A DNA stretch of 64,000 bases from Lachnospiraceae bacterium (GTDB lineage: Bacteria; Bacillota; Clostridia; Lachnospirales; Lachnospiraceae). The notes beneath the pieces are model-generated. The model was given only the letters and a program-made list of their open reading frames with translations. It did no database searches and was not told the origin of the DNA. The stretch covers positions 25,228-89,227 of the forward strand of contig CAAGSD010000035.1 of NCBI GenBank assembly GCA_900772845.1. The letters run 5' to 3'. Numbering within the stretch: position 1 is the first letter of the stretch; every line of letters begins with the position of its first letter. The translations under genes were made by a program, and so were the position numbers. Shown in pieces: positions 34,929-44,362 of the stretch.

Positions 34929-36145
34929 TGAGAATTGCGCAAATTAATACAACATATGGAAGTGCTGACAGCACGGGGAGAAATGTAAAAGAACTTCATA
35001 AATTTTTTAAAGAAAACGGTTATGAATCCAGAGTATATGTGACACGAATCAACAACAGGGAAGAAGAAAAAACATCGGACATTATTCTTTTTTCTAATAA
35101 ATTGGATGAAAAAAGTCATGCAATATTGTCAAGAGTAACCGGATTTCAAGGGTATTTTTCGCATATTACTACGAAAGGACTGATAAAAGAATTAAAACAG
35201 TATTGTCCCAGCGTTATCCTTTTAAATGTTCTTCATAGCAATTGTATTAATTTTGAACTATTATTTAGGTATATAGCTGAAAACCAGATCCCGGTAATCT
35301 TTGTTTTACATGATTGTTTTTTCTTTACAGGACATTGTTGTCATTATATTGATGTAAAATGTGAAAAATGGAAAAAACAATGCGGTGGATGTCCATCTAT
35401 GAGAAAATGGAATAAAAGTCTTTTTTTTGACACATCACAAAAGGCATTAGCAGATAAGAAAAAGTGGTATAGTGCAATCAGGACAAAGGGGGTAATTGCG
35501 GTATCGCACTGGATGGAAGAAGAGGCAAGGCAGTCTATTTTACGGGATGCACAAATTACCACCGTTTATAACTGGGTGGATCAGACGAGCTTTAAGCCTG
35601 CTATGGAATTTCCAACTGAATGGAAGGATTTTGAGGGAAAACAGATTGCATTGGCAGTTGCGTCCGTCTGGGGAGACGATAAAGGACTTCAGGAAATTAA
35701 AAGAGTGGCATTGGAGTGCCCGGAACTGATAATCGTCATGATTGGAGCTAATATAAATGGTGTAGAAACAATGGAAAACATTTATACAGTGGGGATTGTA
35801 AATAATAACACAAAGTTGGCTGAATACTATTCAGCTGCAAGTGTTTTTCTGAATCCTTCCAGGCAAGAAACCTTCGGAAAGACAACGGCAGAGGCGTTGG
35901 CTTGTGGAACCCCGGTTGTAGCATATAGAACAACGGCATGTACGGAACTGATTGACGATACCAGAGGAGCATTGGCTGAGTTGGGCGATACTGCAGATTA
36001 TATTAGGGAAGTTAAAAAGGTGTTGAAGAACGGTAAGGAGTATTATAGGGGAGCGGCACTGGATTTTGCACATAGAAAATTTGATAGTAAAACGAATATG
36101 TTGCAATATATGGACGCAATACATTCACTAATTGAGGAAAATTGA
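34925..36145 (+). CDS. GT4 family glycosyltransferase (WcaC/WfgQ-like)
   Basis: The 406-residue protein begins RIAQINTTYGSADSTGRNVK and has the Cys/His-rich segment FVLHDCFFFTGHCCHYIDVK followed by CEKWKKQCGGCPSMRKW. This is the hallmark of WcaC-like colanic-acid-type transferases. The C-terminal GT4 site includes AASVFLNPSRQETFGKTTAE with the E-x7-E pair, then ALACGTPVVAYRTTACTELI. ATG codons occur at 34925 and 34928; the first overlaps the upstream stop. It transfers a hexose in related loci, but specificity cannot be read here. Confidence 0.9.
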   Translation: MMRIAQINTTYGSADSTGRNVKELHKFFKENGYESRVYVTRINNREEEKTSDIILFSNKLDEKSHAILSRVTGFQGYFSHITTKGLIKELKQYCPSVILLNVLHSNCINFELLFRYIAENQIPVIFVLHDCFFFTGHCCHYIDVKCEKWKKQCGGCPSMRKWNKSLFFDTSQKALADKKKWYSAIRTKGVIAVSHWMEEEARQSILRDAQITTVYNWVDQTSFKPAMEFPTEWKDFEGKQIALAVASVWGDDKGLQEIKRVALECPELIIVMIGANINGVETMENIYTVGIVNNNTKLAEYYSAASVFLNPSRQETFGKTTAEALACGTPVVAYRTTACTELIDDTRGALAELGDTADYIREVKKVLKNGKEYYRGAALDFAHRKFDSKTNMLQYMDAIHSLIEEN

Positions 36146-36149
36146 ACTT

Positions 36150-37208
36150 ATGAATATTTACTTATTTAATATGCTTCTTACTATTTTTTGGGGAAGTATC
36201 CTTTTGAATAAACATAATCCACAGAAGAAGATATTTATAGGTGTAGTATCTTTGCAAATGATTTTAATATCTGCCTTAAGAGATATTTCAATTGGAGCAG
36301 ATACTTGGAACTATGAAAATCATTTCCGTGAATTAATTGAACTGGACATGTATTCCTGGAAAAATCTATTTTTAAGAATTTTTCAAATTGGAAATTATAA
36401 TTCACGAGATGTGGGATCGGAGTTAGTGACAAAATTATTTGCAACATTAATTCCAAACTTTCGGATATATTTGTTTGCAGTAGCAATTTTTGTATGCTGG
36501 GGATTAGGAAGGTTTTTATATAAGTATTCGGAAAATCTATGCTTGTCTTATGTAATATTCCAATCCTTTTTATTCCATTTTTTCCTGCTTACAGGTATTC
36601 GTCAGACGATTGCAGTGAGCCTGGTTGTCTTTTGGGGATATGATTTAATTCTTGATAAAAAGCCTGTGAAATTTCTGCTGTTGTGTCTGGTTGCAATGAC
36701 ATTTCACAGTACTGCAATTATTATGCTGCCGTTTTATTTTGTATGTAATTATAAAAAGGACTATTTGGGCAAATACATAATAGCAATTGGGGCGTCTGTG
36801 GTATTTATGTTATTTGGCTCCAGAATTTTCCAATACATACCGTTAGGAATGTTTTCCAATTATGCCACTTCCCAGGGAATAGGATCGTATACGTTTATAC
36901 TCTTAATGCTGTTAATTGTGATAGCAACGGGACTTCTTGACAAGTCACATTATTTGAAAATACGGGATCAACGGGACAGAAATATTATAAATGGAACGAT
37001 TATTTCGGAAGTACTGATAGCGACATCTGCGGTATTGGATGTATTGTTTAGACTTGGATATTATTATATTTTCTTTATGCTATGTCTGTTGCCGATGCTT
37101 CTTAAATCATTCGAAGGAAAATCTGCAAAAATAGTTAAATGTATTTTATATGGAGTTTTATTGATCTATGCCTACAAATTGAATTTACAATATAAGTTTT
37201 GTTTTTAA
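36150..37208 (+). CDS. EpsG-family membrane protein, candidate Wzy polymerase
   Basis: The ~352-residue protein has about ten spans. It carries the EpsG signature SALRDISIGADTWNYENHF (external loop with Arg and Asp) and then LLTGIRQTIAVSLVVFWGYD and TFHSTAIIMLPFYFVCNYK, equivalent to the same motifs in the protein at 12903. It probably polymerises the repeat unit of the second locus. I use ATG 36150, with GAGG upstream, instead of an in-frame TTG at 36132 inside the preceding gene. Confidence 0.85.
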   Translation: MNIYLFNMLLTIFWGSILLNKHNPQKKIFIGVVSLQMILISALRDISIGADTWNYENHFRELIELDMYSWKNLFLRIFQIGNYNSRDVGSELVTKLFATLIPNFRIYLFAVAIFVCWGLGRFLYKYSENLCLSYVIFQSFLFHFFLLTGIRQTIAVSLVVFWGYDLILDKKPVKFLLLCLVAMTFHSTAIIMLPFYFVCNYKKDYLGKYIIAIGASVVFMLFGSRIFQYIPLGMFSNYATSQGIGSYTFILLMLLIVIATGLLDKSHYLKIRDQRDRNIINGTIISEVLIATSAVLDVLFRLGYYYIFFMLCLLPMLLKSFEGKSAKIVKCILYGVLLIYAYKLNLQYKFCF

Positions 37209-37226
37209 AAACATTGAGGAGAGTTT

Positions 37227-38267
37227 ATGAAAGAAGGAATCGGAGTCTTATTACTTTTTTTTAATAAAGTAGACACGACGGGACTTGTACTGGAGAGAAT
37301 ACTGGAGGCAAAGCCAAGTGTACTGCTATTGGCACAAGACGGAGCTAGAGAAGGAAATGCTCATGATGAGAAGGCAGTTCCGGAATGCAGGAAAAGAGTA
37401 GAAGAACTTTTGGCAGGGATTGATTGGCCTTGTGAGATCTACCGCAATTATGCAGAGAAAAATATGAGTTGTGATCCCAGGGAATATAGTGCGATTTCCT
37501 GGGCGTTTGGGATAGTAGACAAGTTGATTATCTTAGAGGATGATTGTTTGTGCTCAAGTTCTTTTTTCCCGTTCATGGAGGAATTATTACTTCGCTATGA
37601 AAAGGATGAGAGAATCGGTATGATCTGTGGAATGGAGCGTTTTGGAAGGAATCCTTATTGCCAAGACAGTTACTATTTTACACAGGCTTGTTCCGGTTGT
37701 GGATGGGCTACCTGGAAACGTTGTTGGGATGATGTGGAGAGAATTGCAAAGGATTACGATTACCTGGATGATGCTGATCTGACACAAAAGGTGGATGATT
37801 ACGTTAAGGAATGTTGTCTGAAAGTATATAGAGATTATATACCTAAGGCTGCTAAAAACAGAGAAGACAATCGCACTACCGGAAGTATACAGTCGTGGGA
37901 ATTTGCACAGTCAGCCGCAATGATAATGGAATCGCGTTTGGCAATTAACCCGATGGTAAATCTGGTGAAAAATATAGGGATGGTTCCGGGTGCTACACAT
38001 TCAGGGAATGATATACGGACAATACCCAAAAGATATAGAAGAATTTTTGAAAACGATAATTTAGAATTGGAATTTCCGTTGCGCCACCCCTTGTATATTA
38101 TCCGAGATGTCAAGTATGAACAGATGCATGACAGGACGTATGCAATTAATGAATTTCAAAAGTGGAAGGATGATATAGAACATATTTATTTATATATAAG
38201 ATATGGACATCTGAGGGAACTATTTCAGGGTGTAAAAAGGAGATTGAAAAGACATGCAGATAAATAA
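37227..38267 (+). CDS. Glycosyltransferase of the HlpA-like type (GT-A fold)
   Basis: The 346-residue protein resembles proteins annotated as hemolytic protein HlpA-like. It begins GIGVLLLFFNKVDTTGLVLE, has LIILEDDCLCSSSFFPFMEE (the acidic EDD site of a GT-A fold) near residue 100, and CSGCGWATWKRCWDDVERI in the middle. Despite the inherited name, such proteins in capsule loci are taken to be glycosyltransferases. The end is basic (GVKRRLKRHADK) and may touch the membrane. GAGGAG precedes the ATG. It overlaps the next gene by 14 bases. Confidence 0.75.
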   Translation: MKEGIGVLLLFFNKVDTTGLVLERILEAKPSVLLLAQDGAREGNAHDEKAVPECRKRVEELLAGIDWPCEIYRNYAEKNMSCDPREYSAISWAFGIVDKLIILEDDCLCSSSFFPFMEELLLRYEKDERIGMICGMERFGRNPYCQDSYYFTQACSGCGWATWKRCWDDVERIAKDYDYLDDADLTQKVDDYVKECCLKVYRDYIPKAAKNREDNRTTGSIQSWEFAQSAAMIMESRLAINPMVNLVKNIGMVPGATHSGNDIRTIPKRYRRIFENDNLELEFPLRHPLYIIRDVKYEQMHDRTYAINEFQKWKDDIEHIYLYIRYGHLRELFQGVKRRLKRHADK

Positions 38268-39174
38268 CGGTAAAGTATCAGTAATCATTCCCGTGTGGAA
38301 TGCACACGATTATATTCGAAGATGCGTGGACAGCATAGTAAATCAAACATATGAAAATCTGGAGATTTTGTTAGTTGACGACGGTAGTACGGATGATTCT
38401 TTACAAATATGTCGGGAGTATGAGGAAAAAGATGCCAGAATAAGGGTGTTCCATAAAGAGAATGGCGGACAGGGAAGCGCCAGAAATCTGGCGTTAGATC
38501 ATTGCACGGGGGAGTATATTGGATTTGTAGATAACGATGACTGGATTTTCCCCAAAATGTATGAGCGGATGGTGGAACTTATTCGGAAGTACGGGGCAGA
38601 TGTAGCAAGGTGCGATGATCTATCAGACGAGACAGAGATTGATAAAGAGAATTTGGCAGAAGAGACTACTTGTGGGGGAAAACAATATCATGAGTTGATC
38701 TATTGTGATATTTGGGGCGGACACGTAACAGATCGTTTGTTTAAACGAGAAGTTATAGGTGATTGTCGTTTTCCGCATAGTAAAACAATCGAAGATATGC
38801 GGTTTATGCGCCAAATATTACCAAATATCAGACTTGAAGCACACACTAGTGAAAAATTATATTTTTATACGGTAAGACAGAACAATACTTCTTTTGTATA
38901 TGCGAGAACATTTATAAATTCCTATGAAAGGGCAGAAGAATATCAAAGCAGATATGAAGAGGCATGCAGTAAATACCCTGAGTACAAAGAAACATTATTG
39001 ACGAAATCAACGACGTTTGCTTGTGGGAGCATGAGGATTCTGTTAAAAGAGAAGAAAGGGAATTCTGAAGAATATAGAAAGATGCTTCAATTCCTTAAAA
39101 AAAATAGAAAAAGCATAACAGCATTAAAAAAACTTCCTGTAAAGTATAAGCTGTTTTTGATAATGGCAAGGTGA
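38254..39174 (+). CDS. GT2 family glycosyltransferase
   Basis: The 306-residue GT-A enzyme has KVSVIIPVWNAHDYIRRCVD, ILLVDDGSTDDSLQICREYE, HKENGGQGSARNLALDHCTG and IGFVDNDDWIFPKMYERMVE, where the DxD equivalent is DNDD. The acceptor side shows HSKTIEDMRFMRQILPNI. The start lies inside the end of the HlpA-like gene, so translation is coupled. It is followed three bases later by an acyltransferase gene. Confidence 0.92.
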   Translation: MQINNGKVSVIIPVWNAHDYIRRCVDSIVNQTYENLEILLVDDGSTDDSLQICREYEEKDARIRVFHKENGGQGSARNLALDHCTGEYIGFVDNDDWIFPKMYERMVELIRKYGADVARCDDLSDETEIDKENLAEETTCGGKQYHELIYCDIWGGHVTDRLFKREVIGDCRFPHSKTIEDMRFMRQILPNIRLEAHTSEKLYFYTVRQNNTSFVYARTFINSYERAEEYQSRYEEACSKYPEYKETLLTKSTTFACGSMRILLKEKKGNSEEYRKMLQFLKKNRKSITALKKLPVKYKLFLIMAR

Positions 39175-39177
39175 AAT

Positions 39178-39843
39178 ATGAAAACTATAGCAAAAAGGAT
39201 AGGCATTAAAGTATATAATTTAAAGAACGGTCCATTTTGGAAGCAGGGTGGTGCAATAGTAGAAAGGCAGGGGCACAACATTGTGTTGGACTGTGTCAAG
39301 ATCAGATCCCATGGAAAAAATAACAGAGTAATAATAGAGGATGGGGTACGATTACATCATGTAAAAATTCAAATAAGTGGTAATGATAATACGATCATAA
39401 TTGGTAGGAACTGTTCTATTCAAGATACCATTTTTGCTATGGAAGAGGATCATAACAGCGTGATACTCGGAGAAGGGACAACCACTACGGGAGGCGTTGT
39501 TTTTTCAGCAATTGAAGGAAGTAAGATAATTGTTGGCAGTGATGGTATGATTTCGAGAGATGTCTGGTTTTTTACAGGGGATGGGCATGGGATTGTGGAT
39601 GAGAATGGAAAACGTACAAATTATTCTCAAGATATTATTATTGGTGACCATGTATGGATCGGATATAGAGCAATTTTGACTAAGGGATGCAAAATATGTA
39701 ATAATTCTATTATTGCAGTAGGTGCTGTATGTAACAGAAGTTTGAACGCAGTACTATCCGAAGGATGCGTGATTGGTGGAAATCCGGCAAAAGTAGTAGC
39801 CAGTGAAAAAAACTGGACTAGAAATAGAAAAGACGGAGAATGA
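39178..39843 (+). CDS. Hexapeptide-repeat acyltransferase (left-handed beta helix)
   Basis: The 221-residue protein is built of imperfect hexapeptides ([LIV]-G-x4 type): NRVIIEDGVRLHHVKIQISG, NTIIIGRNCSIQDTIFAMEE, then IIIGDHVWIGYRAILTKGCK with the catalytic-type His followed by an Ile/Val-rich coil and GGNPAKVVASE. Such enzymes O- or N-acetylate sugars from acetyl-CoA. The first of three acyltransferases in this locus, it is well placed to decorate the repeat unit. Coenzyme and target sugar are inferred. AAGGTGA precedes its ATG. Confidence 0.85.
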   Translation: MKTIAKRIGIKVYNLKNGPFWKQGGAIVERQGHNIVLDCVKIRSHGKNNRVIIEDGVRLHHVKIQISGNDNTIIIGRNCSIQDTIFAMEEDHNSVILGEGTTTTGGVVFSAIEGSKIIVGSDGMISRDVWFFTGDGHGIVDENGKRTNYSQDIIIGDHVWIGYRAILTKGCKICNNSIIAVGAVCNRSLNAVLSEGCVIGGNPAKVVASEKNWTRNRKDGE

Positions 39844-39847
39844 CAGA

Positions 39848-40561
39848 ATGTTTAAGAGAATAATAAATTTTGTAAAAGGATTCAATTATACACGAAAATT
39901 GAATATTCAAAAGAAGTGCAATATACATTGGCATACGGAGATAGATACAAAAACGCAATTCGAGGGATGTAATACAGTAATGCCGCATGTGGGGTTAACT
40001 CATTGTAAGATAGGTTACATGTCTTATATTGGAAACAACACTATTTTTTTTAAGACAGATATTGGGAGATTTTGTAGTATAGCGGACAATGTTACAATTA
40101 TATTTGGAGAACATCCGTCTTCTGTTTTTGCATCCACAAGTCAGGCATTTTATTTTAAAACGGGTATTTCTTATCAGAGTTTTGTAAAGAACGACTATTG
40201 GACGCTGGAACAGGCATATCCACATGCTGATAAAGAAAACGACAGGTATTGCATTATTGGAAATGATGTGTGGATCGGCAAAAAAGTAATGATTCGATCA
40301 GGCGTTAAAATAGGTGATGGAGCGATTATCGCTTCGGGAGCTATTGTTACTAAAGATGTGGAACCCTATAGTATTGTAGGAGGGATTCCGGCAAGACATA
40401 TTCGATATCGCTTTGATGATGATGATATTCAGTGGCTGAAGAAAACAAAATGGTGGAATAAAGATGTATCGTGGTGGGAAAAATATGGGGAATATTTTCA
40501 TGATATTAAGCTACTCCGAAAAAAAATAGAAGAGGATAATTTGAATGGAACAGAATGTTGA
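39848..40561 (+). CDS. CatB-like hexapeptide acetyltransferase
   Basis: The ~237-residue protein has SIADNVTIIFGEHPSSVFAS, then CIIGNDVWIGKKVMIRSGVK, GDGAIIASGAIVTKDVEPYS and IVGGIPARHIRYRF. This is the ordered set of motifs found in xenobiotic/virginiamycin-type (CatB) acetyltransferases used for sugar O-acetylation in capsule loci. I start at ATG 39848, which has GGAG nearby; the frame is open upstream into the preceding gene but that part has no family character. It overlaps the flippase gene by 17 bases. Confidence 0.88.
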   Translation: MFKRIINFVKGFNYTRKLNIQKKCNIHWHTEIDTKTQFEGCNTVMPHVGLTHCKIGYMSYIGNNTIFFKTDIGRFCSIADNVTIIFGEHPSSVFASTSQAFYFKTGISYQSFVKNDYWTLEQAYPHADKENDRYCIIGNDVWIGKKVMIRSGVKIGDGAIIASGAIVTKDVEPYSIVGGIPARHIRYRFDDDDIQWLKKTKWWNKDVSWWEKYGEYFHDIKLLRKKIEEDNLNGTEC

Positions 40562-42077
40562 AGTGCATAGTAGAAATCAAATAAAAGTGGCAACGTTGGT
40601 TTCTTATATATCTATAGCCGTTAATATAATTTCCGGACTGTTGTTCACTCCCTGGCTGATTCATCAATTGGGAGACGGTGATTATGGAATTTATAGCATT
40701 GGAACATCTATTATTACGCTATTAATAATGGATTTTGGTATCAGTGAGGCTGTAGCCAAGTATGTGGCCCAGTATAGAACGGAAGGAAAAGAGGAGAAAG
40801 TAACAGAGCTGCTCAGCCTGGTGACCAAAATTTACTTGATTCTTGCACTGATTTTTTTGGCATTATTTTCCGTATTATATTTTTTTCTTGGAAATATATA
40901 TGCTGGATTGACAGCCGGGGAATTAATTAAACTTAAGAATGTATATATCATTATTGCTATCTATAATGTGTTTGCATTTGCATTTACTCCCTTATCCGGA
41001 ATTATGTTGGCATATGAACATCTGGTAAGTCTGAAACTGTGCGATATAGTTTTACGTTTATTAACGATAGTTATCACGATTATCGCAATTATAAATGGCC
41101 TTGGACTATATTCGGCAGTTATGGCGAATGCAATTGCAGGAGTGGCAGTTATTGCCTATAAGCTATACATCATTCAATCCAATCATAGATTTAAAATTGA
41201 TTTATCATATCAAGATAATGATTTACTAAAAAAGATATTTTCCTTCTCTGTTTGGGTTGCCTTGTTGGTAATAACACAGAGATGTATATACAGTATTACA
41301 CCCAGCATATTAGGTGCATTATCCAGTAGTAATGAGGTGACATTGTATAGTGTATCCAGTGCGTTGGAGGGATATGCTTATAGTTTTGGAAGCGTCATTA
41401 GCACACTGTTTTTGGCCAAAATTACAAGACAGTTAGAGGCAGGAGACTATGACGGGTTTAATAAATTAATAATTACCACAGGTAAAATACAATTTTTATT
41501 ATGTGCGGTTATTTTGGGCGGATTTATATGTGTAGGAAATGATTTTATCAACTTATGGATGGGAAATGGATATGAAATAACGTATACTATGACGGTTATT
41601 CTGTTGATTCCCAGTGTATTTATTTGGCCGTTTATGACTGCAAGCGTCGGATTGACGGTGGCAAACAGAGTCAAAGGACCGGCATTGGTTAATCTGGGAA
41701 CAGCATGTATTAACATTTTTATGGAATGTATTTTGGTTGGAAAATTAGGAGCACTTGGTGCTGTTTTGTCCATTGCTATAGCAAATAGCTTTAAAGGTAT
41801 TGCATTGATTTTTGTTTATAAAAAGTATTTACCGATACGCTTGCGTCAATTTATTAAGGAAGTGTTTGTGATATACGGAGTACCATTAGGAATGATAACG
41901 GTATTTGGGGTGTGTTTGCTGAAATTTGTACCTTTGGGTGGAACTGTTGGATTTTTGATTAAGGGTATAGCTATTGTGATACTTTATGCAATCACTATAT
42001 TGATGGTAATTAGATTAGGTGATCATGCTTTTTACGATTTTATAAAGGGCTATGTTGGAAAAAGGAAAACAGAGTAA
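40545..42077 (+). CDS. Wzx-type oligosaccharide flippase
   Basis: The 510-residue protein has about 14 membrane spans. It begins with NQIKVATLVSYISIAVNIIS, then LIHQLGDGDYGIYSIGTSII and DFGISEAVAKYVAQYRTEGK, the standard start of polysaccharide flippases of the MOP superfamily. It would move undecaprenyl-linked repeat units to the outer face. It is the only flippase seen in the window, although two loci contain polymerase and chain-length genes. Its start overlaps the acetyltransferase gene and its stop directly abuts the next ATG. Confidence 0.92.
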   Translation: MEQNVEVHSRNQIKVATLVSYISIAVNIISGLLFTPWLIHQLGDGDYGIYSIGTSIITLLIMDFGISEAVAKYVAQYRTEGKEEKVTELLSLVTKIYLILALIFLALFSVLYFFLGNIYAGLTAGELIKLKNVYIIIAIYNVFAFAFTPLSGIMLAYEHLVSLKLCDIVLRLLTIVITIIAIINGLGLYSAVMANAIAGVAVIAYKLYIIQSNHRFKIDLSYQDNDLLKKIFSFSVWVALLVITQRCIYSITPSILGALSSSNEVTLYSVSSALEGYAYSFGSVISTLFLAKITRQLEAGDYDGFNKLIITTGKIQFLLCAVILGGFICVGNDFINLWMGNGYEITYTMTVILLIPSVFIWPFMTASVGLTVANRVKGPALVNLGTACINIFMECILVGKLGALGAVLSIAIANSFKGIALIFVYKKYLPIRLRQFIKEVFVIYGVPLGMITVFGVCLLKFVPLGGTVGFLIKGIAIVILYAITILMVIRLGDHAFYDFIKGYVGKRKTE

Positions 42078-43256
42078 ATGAGTGCAAAAGAACAAAAAAA
42101 AATAGTTTATTATATAGGTTTCTATGATGGTGATAGTTGCTCAAAACGTAGAAGAAATAAGCAAAATATGGCAGGAACAGTGTACATGAAGGGATTGATT
42201 CATTTATTAAGAGAGATGGATTATCATGTAATACTTGTTTCCCTACAATATGCACCGCAACCAGGAGTATATAGTAGAGAACATATAGTTGTTGATGATG
42301 GTACGGAGCAATATTTTTTGCCGTATTTTTCGATCAAATTAGCAGGAAGGACTGTAGGGCGACGTACGATAATTTATGCATTGGAACATTTTATAAATAG
42401 GCAGATAAAAAAAGATGATATTGTAATTTCGTATCATTCATTAGTATATGGAGAAATAATAAAAAAGGCACATAGGAAAATAGGATTTACATGGATTCCA
42501 GAAGTGAACGAAATATACTGTTTATCTAGGCAGGACTACTCGGATCCGTTGTTCCTAAGTAAAGAAATCGAGATGTTTGATGAAGGAAATGGCTATATTT
42601 TTGCAAATGATATACTCGCAAAAGAGTATTCAAGAAATAATCCATCTATAGTATTATATGGAAATTATGATATTATTGTACCCCAAAAACAGCTTTCAAC
42701 AGATATAATAAACATTACTTATACAGGAATAATTAATGAAGATAGAGGTGTTTTTAAAATAATTCAGGCGATGGAAAAACTGCCTGAAAATTATCAACTG
42801 CATATTTTGGGATTTGGAGACGAAAAAAATATTAGTAGACTTTTAGAAGAAATAGGGCTATCGAATAAAAAAGCAGGAATTCAAAGAATATTTTATTATG
42901 GCACTAAGGCTGGAAAAGAGTATTCTGATTTTTTGGCGGATAAGCACATAGGGGTAAGCCTGATAAGTCAAAATGAAGATATTTGCAACAATGCTTTTCC
43001 TGGGAAGATTTTATCATATTTGGGGCATTCATTATATGTTCTTTCCAGTTCATGTAACAGTATTTGTAATAGTAGACTTGGAAACTGGTTGTATTATTGT
43101 GATAATTCGGTTGAAAGTATTACTGAGAGTATTCTGAGAATCCCCATATATCAAGAATGTAGATCGTCAGAAATTTTGAAAGAATTACAAAAACAATTCA
43201 AACTTGATTTTTCGAAAATGATATCTAAAATTCAGGAGAATAATAATGGGCATTAA
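42078..43256 (+). CDS. Putative GT4-like glycosyltransferase
   Basis: The 392-residue protein starts EQKKIVYYIGFYDGDSCSKR and has DIINITYTGIINEDRGVFKI, LHILGFGDEKNISRLLEE and YGTKAGKEYSDFLADKHIGV. These are the strand-turn segments of the GT-B donor domain. FPGKILSYLGHSLYVLSSSC replaces the classical E-x7-E loop. It is a divergent member, so glycosyltransferase activity is likely but specificity unknown. Start and stop are tightly packed: no gap to the flippase gene and an 11-base overlap with the acyltransferase. Confidence 0.7.
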   Translation: MSAKEQKKIVYYIGFYDGDSCSKRRRNKQNMAGTVYMKGLIHLLREMDYHVILVSLQYAPQPGVYSREHIVVDDGTEQYFLPYFSIKLAGRTVGRRTIIYALEHFINRQIKKDDIVISYHSLVYGEIIKKAHRKIGFTWIPEVNEIYCLSRQDYSDPLFLSKEIEMFDEGNGYIFANDILAKEYSRNNPSIVLYGNYDIIVPQKQLSTDIINITYTGIINEDRGVFKIIQAMEKLPENYQLHILGFGDEKNISRLLEEIGLSNKKAGIQRIFYYGTKAGKEYSDFLADKHIGVSLISQNEDICNNAFPGKILSYLGHSLYVLSSSCNSICNSRLGNWLYYCDNSVESITESILRIPIYQECRSSEILKELQKQFKLDFSKMISKIQENNNGH

Positions 43257-43809
43257 TGTATTATATCAATTTAGTCGAGTATTGAATAGATGGAAAAGAT
43301 ATTATCGGAAAAAATGTTTTGAAGGATATTTAGGTGGTATCAAGACAGAAAATTTGTCTATAGTAGGTAAAATGTACTTACGAAATCCCAATGTGCACAT
43401 TGGGAAAAATGTGACTCTATATCCTGGAGTTATGCTTTACGGAGAAGGAGAAATATATATAGGAGATAATACATATTTATGCAATAATACAATGGTATAT
43501 TCTGAAAAAGGTTATGAAGTATATATTGGATCGAATTGTATGATTGCACCGATGTGCTATATTACAAACACGGACCATAATATTAAGTTGTCTCCGCAAA
43601 ATAAAACCATGAATACAATGGGAGTAATATGCAAAAATACATATATTGATGATGATGTGTGGTTGGCGGAAGGAGTAACGATTCTTAAAGGAACACACAT
43701 AAGAAGGGGATGTGTAATAGGTGCGAAAGCATTGGTTAATTGCGACACGGAAGAAAATGGAGTTTATGTGGGTACTCCAGCAAAATGCTTAAAATTTAGA
43801 AAAGAATAG
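43246..43809 (+). CDS. Hexapeptide-repeat acyltransferase (WcaB/LacA-like)
   Basis: The 187-residue protein has hexapeptide repeats LYPGVMLYGEGEIYIGDNTY, YIGSNCMIAPMCYITNTDHN (catalytic-type His in the THxx region, here TDHN), YIDDDVWLAEGVTILKGTHI and VYVGTPAKCLKF. This fits the LacA/maltose-acetyltransferase fold used for sugar O-acetylation. CAGGAG is five bases before the start. A perfect 20-bp palindrome (43386-43405) lies within the coding sequence. Confidence 0.87.
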   Translation: MGINVLYQFSRVLNRWKRYYRKKCFEGYLGGIKTENLSIVGKMYLRNPNVHIGKNVTLYPGVMLYGEGEIYIGDNTYLCNNTMVYSEKGYEVYIGSNCMIAPMCYITNTDHNIKLSPQNKTMNTMGVICKNTYIDDDVWLAEGVTILKGTHIRRGCVIGAKALVNCDTEENGVYVGTPAKCLKFRKE

Positions 43810-43825
43810 AAGAGTGTAACTATTA

Positions 43826-44362
43826 ATGCAAAAAGGAAAGAAGAAATTTTTTTTATTTGGAGCTTTCGTAATAATATTTTTCTTATTAATGTTAAACAGT
43901 ATAGTAAAATTATGGTCATACGTATTTGATGTGGGCAATGTGAATAAAAATTATCTTGCAGTAGATACTGTGTGGTATAATCCGGAAAATTGCTATCATA
44001 ATGATGTATTGATCAATACCTTACTAGGACATAAGACTTGCGTATGTAATCCAAATAGTTGGTATGCAGAATACTTTGAAGTGTTTTCCCAAAATACGGA
44101 TATGAAAAGTGACATTCCGGTAATTATTAGGAAAGATGAAATTAATATAACAGAGTTTGAAGAAGTTGGTTATTCATTGGCATATATTCATTCCACATTG
44201 GTAGATCATGCAGTATTCGATGTGGCTGAAAAAAATGATGTACCTATTCTGTTTATACGCCTAAAGGGAATGAAAGACGCTGACCGAGTTGTTGCATTGA
44301 ATGACGAAGAGGGAAATATATACTTGATGACAGAGGATTATTGGAATGAAACGTATAAATAG
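43826..44362 (+). CDS. Hypothetical membrane-anchored protein
   Basis: The 178-residue protein has one N-terminal membrane span (FFLFGAFVIIFFLLMLNSIV, about 7-26) and an outside domain of ~150 residues. The domain has a dispersed pattern of Tyr, Asp and Asn with four Cys (CYHND, CVC) and ends DYWNETYK. I recognise no family. It overlaps the next large membrane protein by 17 bases and lies in the part of the locus that looks like a side-chain glycosylation module, so it could be an accessory factor for those enzymes. The ribosome site is weak, suggesting translation coupled to upstream genes. Confidence 0.55.
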   Translation: MQKGKKKFFLFGAFVIIFFLLMLNSIVKLWSYVFDVGNVNKNYLAVDTVWYNPENCYHNDVLINTLLGHKTCVCNPNSWYAEYFEVFSQNTDMKSDIPVIIRKDEINITEFEEVGYSLAYIHSTLVDHAVFDVAEKNDVPILFIRLKGMKDADRVVALNDEEGNIYLMTEDYWNETYK

